DNA of 61,522 bases from Pseudomonadota bacterium (GCA_023451735.1 JAEXYH010000080.1:1-61522); one strand, 5' to 3'; positions 1 to 8,907 are shown, numbered from the stretch's first letter. Numbers and translations: made by a program. The notes: generated by a model not told the origin, from the sequence alone.

Positions 1-1528
1 GTGGTGTCATGCGGCTGCCGGGGCCGCTCATGGCGCGCATGGCGGCAGGCAGGTCGGCATAATGGCCGCTCGCAACCGCGCCCAGCATGGCGCTGCCGAG
101 CAAAACCGGCTCGCGCTGATCCGGCACGACGATGGCGCAGCCCGTTGCATCCGCATGTTCGCGTAAAAACAGCTTGTTCTGGACCAGACCGCCGCTGACG
201 ACCAGCGTATCGACAGTGACGCCATTGGCGCGCATTTCCGCGATGATGTGCCGCGTGCCGTAAGCCAATGCCTGCAGCGTCGCGAGATAATCGAGCGCCA
301 GATCGTCAAGCCCGCGGTCGAGCGACAGGCCGGTGATACCGCCCTTGCGCAGCGGATCGGCAAGTGGCGAACGGTTGCCGTGGAAATCCGGCTGTACATG
401 CCGAGATTTGGTCAGCCTCGCCGTCTCGCCGCCATCGGCCATCGCCTCAAGCCGCCGGTCGAACAGGGCAAACACCGAAATGCCTTCCGCCTTCGCCATC
501 TCGCGCGCCTGGAAGATTGCCGCATGGCCTTCGATCACCCGGTCGATCAGCGCACCGGCAGCCGATTGTCCCGCTTCGTTGGCCCAGAGGCCCGGCAGCA
601 GGACCGAGAAATAGGGCCCCCAGACGCCCGGCACGAAGGCCGGCCGTTCGCTGACAGTGATATGGCAGGAAGATGTGCCGGCAATCAGCGCCAGACGATC
701 ATCGAGCGCCCCCTCGCCCAGATCGACCCCCATCGTGCCGAGTGCGCCGGAATAGGCGTCGATCAGGCTGGCGGCAACCGCCGTGCCCGGAGCAAGCCCG
801 AGGTCTGCCGCCGCAACATCCGAAAGCGAGCCGACCTTGTCTCCGGGCGCCGCAAACCGGTTGCCGATGGCGCGAAAATTGTCCGCCGCAAGTTCGGATA
901 TGCCGGCGCTTTCGAAATAGGCCTTGTCCCAGCCTTCACCGGCCAAACCGTTCTGGCCGAGATAGGTCCATTTGCACACGGTGCTGCACAGCGAGCGGAT
1001 GTCTTCACCCGTTGCCTTGTGGACCAGCCAGTCGGGCAGATCGAAGAACGCATGCGCGCGGGCAAAGCTTTGCGGCATCTCCCGCTTCAGCCAGCGCAGT
1101 TTCGGCGTTTCCATCTCCGGCGAGATGACGCCGCCGACATAATCGAGAACCGGGCTGTTCAGCGCATTGATCTGGTCGGCATCGCCGATGGCGCGGTGGT
1201 CCATCCACACGATGATGTTCCAGTCGTCATCCCCACCCGGACTGACGGTAACCGGCCCGCCCTTCTCGTCCACCACGACCAGCGAGCAGGTAGCGTCGAA
1301 CCCGATGCCCGCGACGTCGGAGGCAGCAAGCCCGGCATCCGACATCGCCGTCTTCACGCAAGTTGAGATCGCCGCCCAGATGTCGCGCGAGGATTGATTG
1401 ACGAAATCCTGCTTCGGCTTTTCCGTCGCGATCGCCTGCGAATGCGCCGCAAGCAATGTGCCGCGCACATCAAAAATCCCGGCACGCGCGCTCCCCGTGC
1501 CGACGTCGATACCAATGAATGAGGTCAT
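1..1528 (-). CDS. FGGY-family pentulose kinase (D-ribulokinase-like), 3' end cut off
   Basis: The frame stays open from the ATG at 1526-1528 to the window edge (about 509 residues), so the C-terminus is missing. It begins MTSFIGIDVGTGSARAG, the phosphate-binding start of the FGGY kinase fold, and has AGTSSCHITVS in the middle and VVSGGLVQNKLFLREHADATG near the end, the second ATP-binding half. The GTGSARAG/GTSSCH pair is typical of the ribulokinase-like FGGY branch. The expected reaction is ATP-dependent phosphorylation of a ketopentose in the cytoplasm. It lies 101 bp downstream of the RraA-like gene and probably ends the GntR-RraA-kinase transcript. The substrate is inferred only from family. 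Confidence 0.88.
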   Translation of the reverse strand, partial: MTSFIGIDVGTGSARAGIFDVRGTLLAAHSQAIATEKPKQDFVNQSSRDIWAAISTCVKTAMSDAGLAASDVAGIGFDATCSLVVVDEKGGPVTVSPGGDDDWNIIVWMDHRAIGDADQINALNSPVLDYVGGVISPEMETPKLRWLKREMPQSFARAHAFFDLPDWLVHKATGEDIRSLCSTVCKWTYLGQNGLAGEGWDKAYFESAGISELAADNFRAIGNRFAAPGDKVGSLSDVAAADLGLAPGTAVAASLIDAYSGALGTMGVDLGEGALDDRLALIAGTSSCHITVSERPAFVPGVWGPYFSVLLPGLWANEAGQSAAGALIDRVIEGHAAIFQAREMAKAEGISVFALFDRRLEAMADGGETARLTKSRHVQPDFHGNRSPLADPLRKGGITGLSLDRGLDDLALDYLATLQALAYGTRHIIAEMRANGVTVDTLVVSGGLVQNKLFLREHADATGCAIVVPDQREPVLLGSAMLGAVASGHYADLPAAMRAMSGPGSRMTP

Positions 1529-1629
1529 GATTCTTTGCCGTTCGACTTAACTCTCGAAAGGTAGATTCTCATCCCGCGCGAAGCATCAGGCCTTATCGGG
1601 CTGACACTTCGCGCGGTTCTGCGGCGGTC

Positions 1630-2307
1630 TTAGACTGGTCCAGTAGAACCGACCGGCCAAATCTCACGCAGCTTTTCACCGTTCAGGATCCGCTGGCGGC
1701 AGACGATTTCGGCATCGCCATTCTTGTCTGCGTCATCCGCGATCTTTTCGACCAGTTCGTGGGGTATCACCACGACGCCGGAAATATCGGCGAAGATCAC
1801 GTCTCCGGGACGCACTTTCACGCCGTGGATATCGAGTTCGACTTGCGCGTCCGCCGGTTCCATGCGACCTGACACGCCAACAGGACTTACACCACCGGCA
1901 TAAAGCGGATAGTCGAGCTTGCGCACTTCCGCGAGGTCCCGGACCGTGCCATGCACGACGGTTGCGGCCGCGCCGCTTGTGCGGGCACCGGTCGACATCA
2001 GCTCGCCGGTTCCAGAACCTTCCGCACAGGTCGAGTCGACCATAAGAATGCCACCCTTGACGACGCTGTCGATCGCTCCGTGGTAGACATCCTGCGGCTG
2101 GCCGACGCGCTTGCTCGGCGCGTACCGGACCGTATGGGCGGGGCCACAGACCACCTGGCCGGGCTTCAATACACCGTAGAGCGAAATGCCCTTCAGAAAA
2201 CCATAGGCACCGTATTTGTCCATGACATCCTGAATGTCGCCGGAATACCACCGTGACAGACGTTCGATCGCTTTCCAGTTCACCTTCCCGTAGTCGTAAG
2301 CCGTCAT
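1630..2307 (-). CDS. RraA-family lyase (HMG/4-carboxy-HMG aldolase-like)
   Basis: A protein of 225 residues with the RraA / demethylmenaquinone-methyltransferase-like fold. It carries GGILMVDSTCAEGSGTGELM and then HGTVRD near residue 120, whose Arg-Asp pair is the metal/pyruvate site in the aldolase members. Members of this family cleave or decarboxylate 2-oxo acids with a divalent metal; others bind RNase E. Here the catabolic neighbours favour a lyase. The ATG at 2307 is preferred over an upstream TTG at 2313 because GGGAG lies about 10 bp upstream. It begins just after the GntR gene, so the two should be co-translated. Confidence 0.85.
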   Translation of the reverse strand: MTAYDYGKVNWKAIERLSRWYSGDIQDVMDKYGAYGFLKGISLYGVLKPGQVVCGPAHTVRYAPSKRVGQPQDVYHGAIDSVVKGGILMVDSTCAEGSGTGELMSTGARTSGAAATVVHGTVRDLAEVRKLDYPLYAGGVSPVGVSGRMEPADAQVELDIHGVKVRPGDVIFADISGVVVIPHELVEKIADDADKNGDAEIVCRQRILNGEKLREIWPVGSTGPV

Positions 2308-2309
2308 AG

Positions 2310-3053
2310 TCAATCCACTCCCTTGGACTTTCTGATCGCCTGTTCCAGATAGGCGGTACTGTTGATGATGTGCTCACGCATGGCTGCGCGAGCGCCTTCG
2401 ATATCGCCGGCAACGACCAGCGACAGGATTTGCTCATGTTCGCCGAGCCCCTCTTTCAGCGTTTTGCGAGGGACCCGGCTCGACACTTTGATGACACCGG
2501 CTATCAGGGTGTGCAGGTTGCCATGCAACGAAGACAGGATCTCGTTGCCCAGCGACTGGACGAGCGCCCGATGGAAAGCGGCATCCGCCTCGGTGAAGAG
2601 CCCGAAATCATTATCCGCGACTGCTTTGCGCATGAGGTCGAGCGCTGCAGTCACGGACGCACCCGGCGCATTTTCGCCCCCGGCCAGCCGCCCGATGACG
2701 TCGACTTCGATCATTCGGCGGACGTCCATGGCCTGCACGAGATAGTTCGCATCCTTGGCAAAAAGTGCGCCTACGGATGTCACAAGCGAGTCCATGAACT
2801 CGCCGACGTCGTCTCTCACGACTTCGGCACGTTCGCCATGCTTGCGGCGAACCAGCCCCTTTGTTTCGAGCACCTGCAGAGCTTCGCGAACCGACCGTGT
2901 GCTGACCCCGAATATGCGCCCGATCTCCGCCTCCGACGGCAGGCGCTCTCCCACCTGCAACTCACCGGAAAGGATTCGCGCCTCGATGTTCGCCACGATA
3001 TGCATGTGCAACTTGCCGCGTTCCAAGCTTTGCGGGATAGGTTTCGTCGTCAT
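2310..3053 (-). CDS. GntR-family regulator, FCD (FadR-type) subgroup
   Basis: 247 residues: an N-terminal winged helix (about 15-75, containing GERLPSEAEIGRIFGVSTRS and REALQVLETKGLV) and an all-helical FCD effector domain with the usual metal-site pattern (ADAAFHRALV; LGEHEQIL). GAGG lies 7 bp before the ATG. It probably represses its own transcript (GntR-RraA-kinase) and the transporter/aldolase operon, since a perfect 18-bp palindrome lies 43 bp upstream of its start and a related motif lies before the transporter operon. The ligand is probably the sugar acid or hydroxy acid handled by the cluster, which is inference. Confidence 0.92.
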   Translation of the reverse strand: MTTKPIPQSLERGKLHMHIVANIEARILSGELQVGERLPSEAEIGRIFGVSTRSVREALQVLETKGLVRRKHGERAEVVRDDVGEFMDSLVTSVGALFAKDANYLVQAMDVRRMIEVDVIGRLAGGENAPGASVTAALDLMRKAVADNDFGLFTEADAAFHRALVQSLGNEILSSLHGNLHTLIAGVIKVSSRVPRKTLKEGLGEHEQILSLVVAGDIEGARAAMREHIINSTAYLEQAIRKSKGVD

Positions 3054-3095
3054 AGGGGCACCTCACGCTCTGCGACCAAACCGATCGCAATTGAT

Positions 3096-3113
3096 ATATG
3101 ACATATGTCATAT
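3096..3113. promoter_or_regulatory. Candidate GntR operator, perfect 18-bp palindrome
   Basis: ATATGACAT immediately followed by its reverse complement ATGTCATAT. It lies in the 175-bp gap between the SDR stop and the GntR start, where the promoter of the GntR-RraA-kinase transcript should be. The TGACAT/ATGTCA half-sites recur before the binding-protein gene at 8033-8058. Assignment to this GntR protein is inferred from position. Confidence 0.6.
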
Positions 3114-3228
3114 GTATGCCTACGAACCTTGTCAATCTGTGTTGCACCAACGAAACATTGAAGCTTATGGTTGTCGAAAGCGACAGTTATCTACTTCATT
3201 CCGACAACCGCTCGGGAGGCCTGTCAGA

Positions 3229-4047
3229 TTACCATGCAGTAAATCCGCCATCCACGACCACATTGGAACCCGTCATATAGGTCGAGGCGTCTGAGGCGAG
3301 AAAGCGGATTACACCGTTATACTCATCGATCTCGGCCTGTCGGCGCATAGGGACGCGTTCCAGGAAGTTGTCGATAAACTCCTTGTCGAAGCTTGCAGTC
3401 TTCACGCCGCCGAAGGAGATCAGATTGACGCGCACCTTCTTCTCCCCCCAGTAAGTACCCAGATAACGTGTAAGGTTCACGAGGCCCGACTTGGAGGCGG
3501 CGTAGGAAATCGCCTTGATGAAGGGCACGCCATCGCGCTTTTCGCGATAGGCATAGAGCGCCTGGTTGGGCGAGACGAGACCGTAGATCGATCCGACATT
3601 GATGATCGACCCCCTGCCCTCGGCCGCCATGTGGCTACCGACAACCTGGCTGGTCAGCATGACGCCGGTCAGGTTGGTTTCGATGATGTCGTCCCAATAC
3701 TTCTGGGGATAGACTTCGAAAGGCGCGTTCTGTTCGGCGGAACCATCCGGTTTGGAATCTATTCCGGCATTGTTGACCAGGATATGCGGTACGCCCCAAT
3801 CGGCGATCAACTGCTCCGTGGCAGCCTCGAGTTGCGCCTTGTCGGTGACGCTAGCCTCGTAGACACGGATATTGTCTTCAAGACCGGGAAATTTCTCGGC
3901 AATCTGCTCCCTGGAAAACGGTCGGCGGCTATAGATCGCTACCTTGGCGCCGGCCTGCGCCAGCGATTTGGAAAACTGCGTGCCAAGCTGACCAAGGCCA
4001 CCTGTGACAACCGCGACACGGCCGGAAACGCTGAAGATATCTGACAT
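3229..4047 (-). CDS. Short-chain dehydrogenase/reductase (SDR)
   Basis: 272 residues, classical SDR. The cofactor motif TGGLGQLG is at residues 15-22, NNAG follows the fourth strand, the catalytic Tyr-Lys is in YAASKSG near residue 185 and the end is VVVDGGFTAW. There is a longer than usual loop between the catalytic Ser region and the Tyr (YAYREKRDGVPFIKAIS). AAGGAG lies 8 bp before the ATG. It follows the aldolase gene by 21 bp and closes the transporter operon. It likely oxidises a hydroxyl of the imported compound before aldol cleavage; the substrate is unknown. Confidence 0.92.
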   Translation of the reverse strand: MSDIFSVSGRVAVVTGGLGQLGTQFSKSLAQAGAKVAIYSRRPFSREQIAEKFPGLEDNIRVYEASVTDKAQLEAATEQLIADWGVPHILVNNAGIDSKPDGSAEQNAPFEVYPQKYWDDIIETNLTGVMLTSQVVGSHMAAEGRGSIINVGSIYGLVSPNQALYAYREKRDGVPFIKAISYAASKSGLVNLTRYLGTYWGEKKVRVNLISFGGVKTASFDKEFIDNFLERVPMRRQAEIDEYNGVIRFLASDASTYMTGSNVVVDGGFTAW

Positions 4048-4068
4048 GTGAATTTCTCCTTGGATCTG

Positions 4069-4878
4069 TCAGGCAGACTTGGCGGAAGCATCGATCGCTT
4101 CGCGGGCGCGCTTGTTGCCCTCGTTCAGGAACATCACGTCATTGCCCATGATGATCATGTCGACGCCCTTTTTCTTCAGGGCAGTGACATTTTCCGCGAT
4201 TGGAGGAATGCAGGGCGCCATGACCTTGATGTCGCGCGCGTGGCACTTTTCGATGAGCTCGGAGAGCTTTTCGTCCACTTCGGGATGCGACATCGAATAG
4301 TCGATGGAGATGCGCCGCGAGATGGAATAGTCGGCCGGACCGAAGTTGATGACGTCGATGCCTTCGACTTCGAGAATCTCGTCGATATTGTCGAAGAACT
4401 CATAGCTTTCCGCCATCGGGATGACGAGCTTGTTGGCGTTCTCGCGCTCCATATAGGCCGACCACTGATAACCCGGCCCCGCAAACCCTGCCGACCGGCA
4501 GGAGGCATCGCCACCGCGGCGGCCATAGGGAGGAAATTTCGCTGCACGAACGATTGCTCGGGCCTGTTCCGCGGTATTGACCTGCGGCACGATCACACCA
4601 GTCGCGCCGATTTCCAGCGACTTGCGAATATCCCATTCATTGGTGCCGCGGACACGCACCAGCGGAGCAATCCCGGAAAGCAGTGCCGCCATCACCAGCT
4701 TTTCCATCTGGGCATCAATGTTGACCGGCGTGTGTTCCGCATCGATGAAGGCGAAATCCAGCCCCCAGTTTCCGGCAACTTCGATTGCGGTGGTCGAACC
4801 GGTATAGAAGGTTGAACCGAAGACCGGTTCGCCATTGCGCATCTTTTCTGCGAGTTTCAAATTCTCTACGACTGGCAC
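4069..4878 (-). CDS. HpcH/HpaI-family aldolase (pyruvate-forming class II)
   Basis: 269 residues. It has DAEH at residues 46-49, IVPQVNTAEQA, KFPPYGRRG and an ESYEFFDNIDEI segment followed by FGPADYSIS, the metal and pyruvate-binding elements of the HpcH/HpaI (2,4-dihydroxyhept-2-ene-1,7-dioate / 2-keto-3-deoxy sugar acid) aldolases. The start is GTG at 4876-4878 with GAGGAG 6 bp upstream. It lies between the ABC ATPase and the SDR and probably cleaves a 2-keto-3-deoxy-type acid to pyruvate and an aldehyde. Confidence 0.9.
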   Translation of the reverse strand: MPVVENLKLAEKMRNGEPVFGSTFYTGSTTAIEVAGNWGLDFAFIDAEHTPVNIDAQMEKLVMAALLSGIAPLVRVRGTNEWDIRKSLEIGATGVIVPQVNTAEQARAIVRAAKFPPYGRRGGDASCRSAGFAGPGYQWSAYMERENANKLVIPMAESYEFFDNIDEILEVEGIDVINFGPADYSISRRISIDYSMSHPEVDEKLSELIEKCHARDIKVMAPCIPPIAENVTALKKKGVDMIIMGNDVMFLNEGNKRAREAIDASAKSA

Positions 4879-4923
4879 TGCATTCTCCTCTTACAGTAAT
4901 TGTTGGAACGAGCGGAATGACCG

Positions 4924-5655
4924 CTACTTCACGTCGGACGCGATGAAGGCCCTGAGTTCGGGCGTTTGGGGATTGGTAAAAATCTCTTCCGAAGGACCGG
5001 CCTCCCAGGCTCGGCCCTCGTGCATGAATACCGTGTGGCTGGCGACGCGGCGGGCAAAACCCATCTCATGAGTGACGAGGATCATGGTCATGCCGGTCTT
5101 CGCCAACTCGGCGATCGTCTTCAGCACTTCTCCGGTCAATTCCGGATCGAGTGCGGAAGTCACCTCGTCGAACAGCATCACCTTCGGCTTCATCGCAAGC
5201 GAGCGCGCAATTGCGGCGCGTTGTTGCTGGCCGCCGGAGAGCTCATCCGGATAGGAGTCGGCTTTCTCACGAAGCCCCACCTTTGTCAGGACTTCTTGAA
5301 CCAATGCGTCCTGCTCGACGCGCGGTACATTCTTGACGACACGGGGCGCCAGCTTGATGTTCTCGGAGACGGTCAGGTGGGGGAAGAGATTATAGCTCTG
5401 GAACACCATGCCGACCTCCTTGCGAAGGTCCCTGAGGCGCTTGTTGGTGCCATCGAGCCGATGGCCAACCACTTCTATCGAGCCGCTGTTGAACGGCTCC
5501 AGCCCGTTGATGCATCGAAGCATGGTGCTTTTTCCGGAGCCCGAGCGCCCGATGACCGCGACGACCTCACCGTTGTTGACCTTCAGGTCGACCCCCTTCA
5601 GCACATGGAGGGCGCCGAAGGATTTCTGGAGATTCTCAATGCGCAAGGCTTGCAC
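4924..5655 (-). CDS. Polar amino-acid-type ABC transporter ATPase
   Basis: 243 residues, the usual length for GlnQ/HisP-type ATPases. Walker A GRSGSGKS at 36-43, Q-loop VFQSYNLFPH, signature LSGGQQQRAAIARS, Walker B VMLFDEVTSALDP and switch LVTHEMGFARRVA. The start is GTG with GGAG 7 bp upstream. It overlaps the upstream permease by 20 bp, so translation is coupled. The cargo may be a sugar acid or hydroxy acid rather than an amino acid, judged from the catabolic genes downstream. Confidence 0.95.
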   Translation of the reverse strand: MQALRIENLQKSFGALHVLKGVDLKVNNGEVVAVIGRSGSGKSTMLRCINGLEPFNSGSIEVVGHRLDGTNKRLRDLRKEVGMVFQSYNLFPHLTVSENIKLAPRVVKNVPRVEQDALVQEVLTKVGLREKADSYPDELSGGQQQRAAIARSLAMKPKVMLFDEVTSALDPELTGEVLKTIAELAKTGMTMILVTHEMGFARRVASHTVFMHEGRAWEAGPSEEIFTNPQTPELRAFIASDVK

Positions 5656-6292
5656 TTTTTTGCTCCTTCAATTTCTCGCTCCACAGTGAGAGCGGATAGC
5701 AAAGCGCGAAATACATCAGCGCGACGGTGAGGAAGACGTGGAAGGGCTGGAAGGTCATGTTGTTGAGCAACTGCCCGGCCCTGGTAAGTTCGACGAAGCC
5801 GATCAGCGCCGTCACCGAGGTATTCTTGACCACCTGCACCATAAAGCCGACGGTTGGACCGAGCGCGATGCGTAACGCCTGCGGCAGGATCACGTAGCGG
5901 AGTGTCTGGCCGCCGGTGAGCGCCAGCGAGTCCGATGCTTCCCACTGGGCCTTGGGGATGGCCTCGATGCAGCCACGCCAGATATCCGCCAGGAAGGCGG
6001 TCGTATAGAGTGTCAGCGAGATTGCCGCGGCCGCAAAGGGCGGGAAGAAGAAGCCGAGGAAGCTGAGGCCGTAAAAGGCCAGGAACAAAAGGATCAGCAG
6101 CGGGGTAGCCTGTACCAGCTGAATATAACCCGCAATCAGCAGCCGCAGCCAGCGAGGTCCGAGCGATCGACCGAGCGCGAAGACCAAGCCGAGCACACCG
6201 CCGCAGACGAAGGTGACGAGCGACAGGCCGACGGTCCACCAGAGACCTTGGATCAGAAACTGGACGCTCGGCCATCCGAATGACTGGATCAT
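5636..6292 (-). CDS. Polar amino-acid-type ABC transporter permease (first of two)
   Basis: 218 residues with about five membrane segments. The cytoplasmic loop EAIPKAQWEASDSLALTGGQ is the EAA motif of the HisMQ/GlnP permease family. The ATG overlaps the stop of the preceding permease gene by 4 bp (ATGA). It partners with the 6289-7008 product as a heterodimeric channel in the inner membrane. Confidence 0.94.
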   Translation of the reverse strand: MIQSFGWPSVQFLIQGLWWTVGLSLVTFVCGGVLGLVFALGRSLGPRWLRLLIAGYIQLVQATPLLILLFLAFYGLSFLGFFFPPFAAAAISLTLYTTAFLADIWRGCIEAIPKAQWEASDSLALTGGQTLRYVILPQALRIALGPTVGFMVQVVKNTSVTALIGFVELTRAGQLLNNMTFQPFHVFLTVALMYFALCYPLSLWSEKLKEQKSASLAH

Positions 6293-7008
6293 GACCTTGT
6301 CTCCTGCATGTCGAGCATCAACCCGGCTGTGGCGCTACCGGACGGGGTCTTTCTGCGAAAGAGCCATAGCCCTATCAGCCAGTAGACAAACCGGAAGGCG
6401 AAGGTGATGCAGATGTAGATCGCCGCAACGACAAGGAATGTCTCGAGGCTGCGGAAGCTCTGCGACTCTATGGTCGCACCGGCCATGGTCAGTTCCTTGG
6501 CGGAGATCGCCGAGACGATCGAAGTTCCAAGAAGCGTCAACGTCAATTGGCCGGTCAATGCCGGATAGACGATCCTGAGCGCCGGGATCAGAACCACGTA
6601 GCGCATGACCTGAATCTGCGACATTCCAAGCGCAAGCCCGGCCTGTATCTGCGTTTTCGGTATCGCAGCCAGTCCAGCACGGAAGATCTCCGTGGAGTAT
6701 GCACCGAGATTGAGGGATACCGCAAAGATCGCAGCCTGATCGGCGTCAAGCTTCACGCCAGTATAGGGCAAGCCAAAGTAGATCAGGAATAGCTGCACCA
6801 GGAGTGGCGTGTTCCGAAACCCCTCGACATAACAGGCGCCGAGGAAACGGCACCAGCCGGGGCCGCTGAAGCGGGCAAGCGCCACACAGAGGCCTATCGT
6901 CAGTCCGATCGCGATCGCCTCGGCCGAAAGAACCACTGTATTAATCGCTCCGGACACGAGATCGGGCGCCCGGGCGAAGACCGGAGCAAAGTCCATCGAA
7001 TATGCCAT
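6289..7008 (-). CDS. Polar amino-acid-type ABC transporter permease (second)
   Basis: 239 residues, HisMQ/GlnP family, with the EAA loop AAIPKTQIQAGLALGMSQIQ and several membrane segments. AAGGA lies 8 bp before the ATG. It is the first membrane gene after the binding protein and is separated from it by a 136-bp gap holding a stem-loop. Confidence 0.94.
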   Translation of the reverse strand: MAYSMDFAPVFARAPDLVSGAINTVVLSAEAIAIGLTIGLCVALARFSGPGWCRFLGACYVEGFRNTPLLVQLFLIYFGLPYTGVKLDADQAAIFAVSLNLGAYSTEIFRAGLAAIPKTQIQAGLALGMSQIQVMRYVVLIPALRIVYPALTGQLTLTLLGTSIVSAISAKELTMAGATIESQSFRSLETFLVVAAIYICITFAFRFVYWLIGLWLFRRKTPSGSATAGLMLDMQETRS

Positions 7009-7098
7009 AGGAATTATCCTTGCCGGTTCCCGATGTCGCCGCGGGCGACGTTTCGGGCAGAACGGTCAACTCGTCACACGATCGAGCTTGGAAAGCAT

Positions 7099-7122
7099 GC
7101 CGCATGCACTCGCGCATGCGGC
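7099..7122 (-). terminator. Intercistronic stem-loop between binding protein and permease
   Basis: GCCGCATGC and GCATGCGGC form a 9-bp perfect stem around a 6-base loop. It lies between the binding-protein stop and the permease start, with no T-run. It is more likely a stabiliser or attenuator than a full terminator, letting the binding protein be made in excess. Confidence 0.6.
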
Positions 7123-7144
7123 GCGCAGACTGCTTGAGGCAGGA

Positions 7145-7957
7145 TCAGAAGGTCGGAAGCTTTCCGCCCGGAACTGGTACGCCCACCCATTTCTGGTGCA
7201 GAGCGTCAATGCGGCCGGTCACTTCCTGGTAGTAGATGAAGTTGTTGAGCCACTGATGGAGTTCGGTCGCATCCTTGCGTACCGCCATCGACCAATAAAG
7301 CGTGAAGATCGGCACATTGGCCTTGATCTCAAGGTCGGTCAGATTGCGCTTCTTGATTATATCCTGGGCAACGGTGGCAACGGCGGCAGTCGCATCGACC
7401 TGACCGGAAATAAGCGCCTGCATCGCCAGGGCATCGTCATCAAAGCGAACGACTTCGAGCCCTTCTATTCCGTATCCGCTGACGGCCACATCCTGGGTGC
7501 TGCCCTTCGGAACAGACACTCGCTTGCCGGCGAGGTCTTCAAGTTTTTCGATCTTCGTCCCCTTCAAGCCAATGAAACGCATCTCATAGGCGCCATAGGG
7601 ATTCGTCATGAGAAAGGTCTTTGCTCTTTCCGGGGTCGCCGTCATCTGGGCGATCAACAGGTCGACACGACCTGATTCAAGTGCGGCCGCCCGCGATGCA
7701 TTGTTGACCGGAACAATCTGCAGCTTGGCACCTATCGCCGCCGCAACATCCCTCGCCATGTCCGCCAGGAAACCATCTGTGTTGCCGCTGGCATCGACCG
7801 TATCATAAGGCGGGATGCCGGTCAGAACACCGATAGTAACCGTGCCCTTTTTAGCGATGTCTGCAACGCTCTGGGCGTTGGAGGCTGTAGAAAATCCTGA
7901 TGCGGCGGTAATAACCGCGGCAGCAACAATCGTGCGTCGAAGCAATTTCGATATCAT
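7145..7957 (-). CDS. Family 3 periplasmic substrate-binding protein
   Basis: 270 residues from the chosen ATG at 7957, which has GGGAGGA about 6 bp upstream; an upstream ATG at 8041 in the same frame has no such site. A signal peptide (MISKLLRRTIVAAAVITAAS..ASNA) precedes the mature start QSVADIAKKGTVTIGVLTGI. Family 3 features include DGFLADMARDVAAAIGAKLQ, MTATPERAKTFLMTNPYGAY and the hinge region GSTQDVAVSGYGIEGLEVV. It delivers the cargo to the two permeases encoded downstream. Confidence 0.94.
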   Translation of the reverse strand: MISKLLRRTIVAAAVITAASGFSTASNAQSVADIAKKGTVTIGVLTGIPPYDTVDASGNTDGFLADMARDVAAAIGAKLQIVPVNNASRAAALESGRVDLLIAQMTATPERAKTFLMTNPYGAYEMRFIGLKGTKIEKLEDLAGKRVSVPKGSTQDVAVSGYGIEGLEVVRFDDDALAMQALISGQVDATAAVATVAQDIIKKRNLTDLEIKANVPIFTLYWSMAVRKDATELHQWLNNFIYYQEVTGRIDALHQKWVGVPVPGGKLPTF

Positions 7958-8032
7958 CAATTCCTCCCAATTGAACTTCGCCAGCCCTCGCCGCGAAAAT
8001 CCTCCTTGCGTGGCAACCTCCCCAGTCACCGC

Positions 8033-8058
8033 ATGTGACATATGACTTATGACATAAG
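8033..8058. promoter_or_regulatory. Candidate GntR operator before the transporter operon
   Basis: ATGTGACATATGAC runs directly into CTTATGACATAAG (8046-8058), a 13-bp palindrome centred on one base. Its TATGACAT half-site is the same as in the 18-bp palindrome at 3096-3113. It lies about 80 bp upstream of the binding-protein start, a normal promoter position. Confidence 0.5.
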
Positions 8059-8387
8059 CAGAGTCAATAGAAATCTGGATCTCGTTCGGCGTCGCTCATC
8101 ACGAGCCGCGCAGTGCACCTCGGAACGGCAATGGACCAGTTCGACCACATCGTGGGCGATCAATTTGGGAGTGATGAGGTTAGAACCATTAGAACCGCAA
8201 CCCGAAAAACCAATTGGTCGGCAGTACTCTGCTTCTTAATCGGTCGTCCAGGTTGTGGTTTTTAGTGGTTTCTGAACGCGTGATCGTTCGTTGAGGTTGA
8301 AGCTGACCGAATCGACAGAGCGCTCCCAACCAAGGCTCCAGCCTGCCGAATGTCAGTTCATCTAAACTGCGGCATGAGGACGTGTCA
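8042..8387. other. Non-coding gap
   Basis: About 350 bp between the transporter promoter and a small minus-strand gene. Apart from the operator candidate at its left edge, no convincing gene, repeat or RNA was seen. Confidence 0.4.
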
Positions 8388-8573
8388 TTATGATAGAAAC
8401 TTCCTCAGCATCTCATCCTCGGTCTCCGATCCGCTGAATTCCGTCAGTAAACGCCGCGCGATGCGTGTGCCTTCTTCGCTTGTGAGAGCTACGCCGCGAA
8501 GAGTGCAAATCTGGACTTGGACGCCGTAGATCCGATGCAGCTGTTCGGCCGTATATGTCTTCCCCGCACTCAT
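8388..8573 (-). CDS. Small hypothetical protein, 61 residues
   Basis: The reading frame encodes a soluble, mixed-charge protein (MSAGKTYTAEQLHRIYGVQV... EDEMLRKFLS) with no membrane segment and no motif I recognise. Amino-acid use resembles a real protein. No clear ribosome site precedes the ATG (CCCGCGG). It is transcribed away from the cold-shock gene. Function unknown. Confidence 0.4.
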   Translation of the reverse strand: MSAGKTYTAEQLHRIYGVQVQICTLRGVALTSEEGTRIARRLLTEFSGSETEDEMLRKFLS

Positions 8574-8706
8574 CCGCGGGATATAGGGCGGCCGATTTTA
8601 AAAGTCAGCCACCAGCTGCGAACGAGTTCGCGAAAGCCATAAATCCTTGTGAGCCTCAGCATGGAACGCTATCACAACGGAGTCGTATTCATTCAACGAG
8701 GACATT

Positions 8707-8907
8707 ATGGCAACCGGTACAGTTAAATTCTTCGCTCAGGACAAAGGCTTCGGCTTCATCACCCCGGATAATGGCGGCCCGGACGTGTTTGTCCATATCT
8801 CTGCAGTCGGTGGGGGATCACTCCAGGATGGTCAAAAGGTGGGCTACGACGTGGGTCAGGACCGCAAGACCGGAAAATCCAAGGCCGAGAACGTCAGCAT
8901 TCTCTGA
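8707..8907 (+). CDS. Cold-shock domain protein
   Basis: 66 residues, a single cold-shock domain. It begins MATGTVKFFAQDKGFGFI, with RNP1 KGFGFI at 13-18 and RNP2 VFVHI at 27-31. It is a single-stranded nucleic-acid-binding chaperone of the CspA family. GAGG lies 5 bp before the ATG. It is monocistronic and a stem-loop follows the stop. Confidence 0.96.
   Translation: MATGTVKFFAQDKGFGFITPDNGGPDVFVHISAVGGGSLQDGQKVGYDVGQDRKTGKSKAENVSIL

Noticed and set aside
248..1366. Plus-strand open frame of 372 codons
   Set aside because: It is antisense to the FGGY kinase, whose motifs are unmistakable on the minus strand. The plus-strand product is Arg/Pro/His-rich with no domain.
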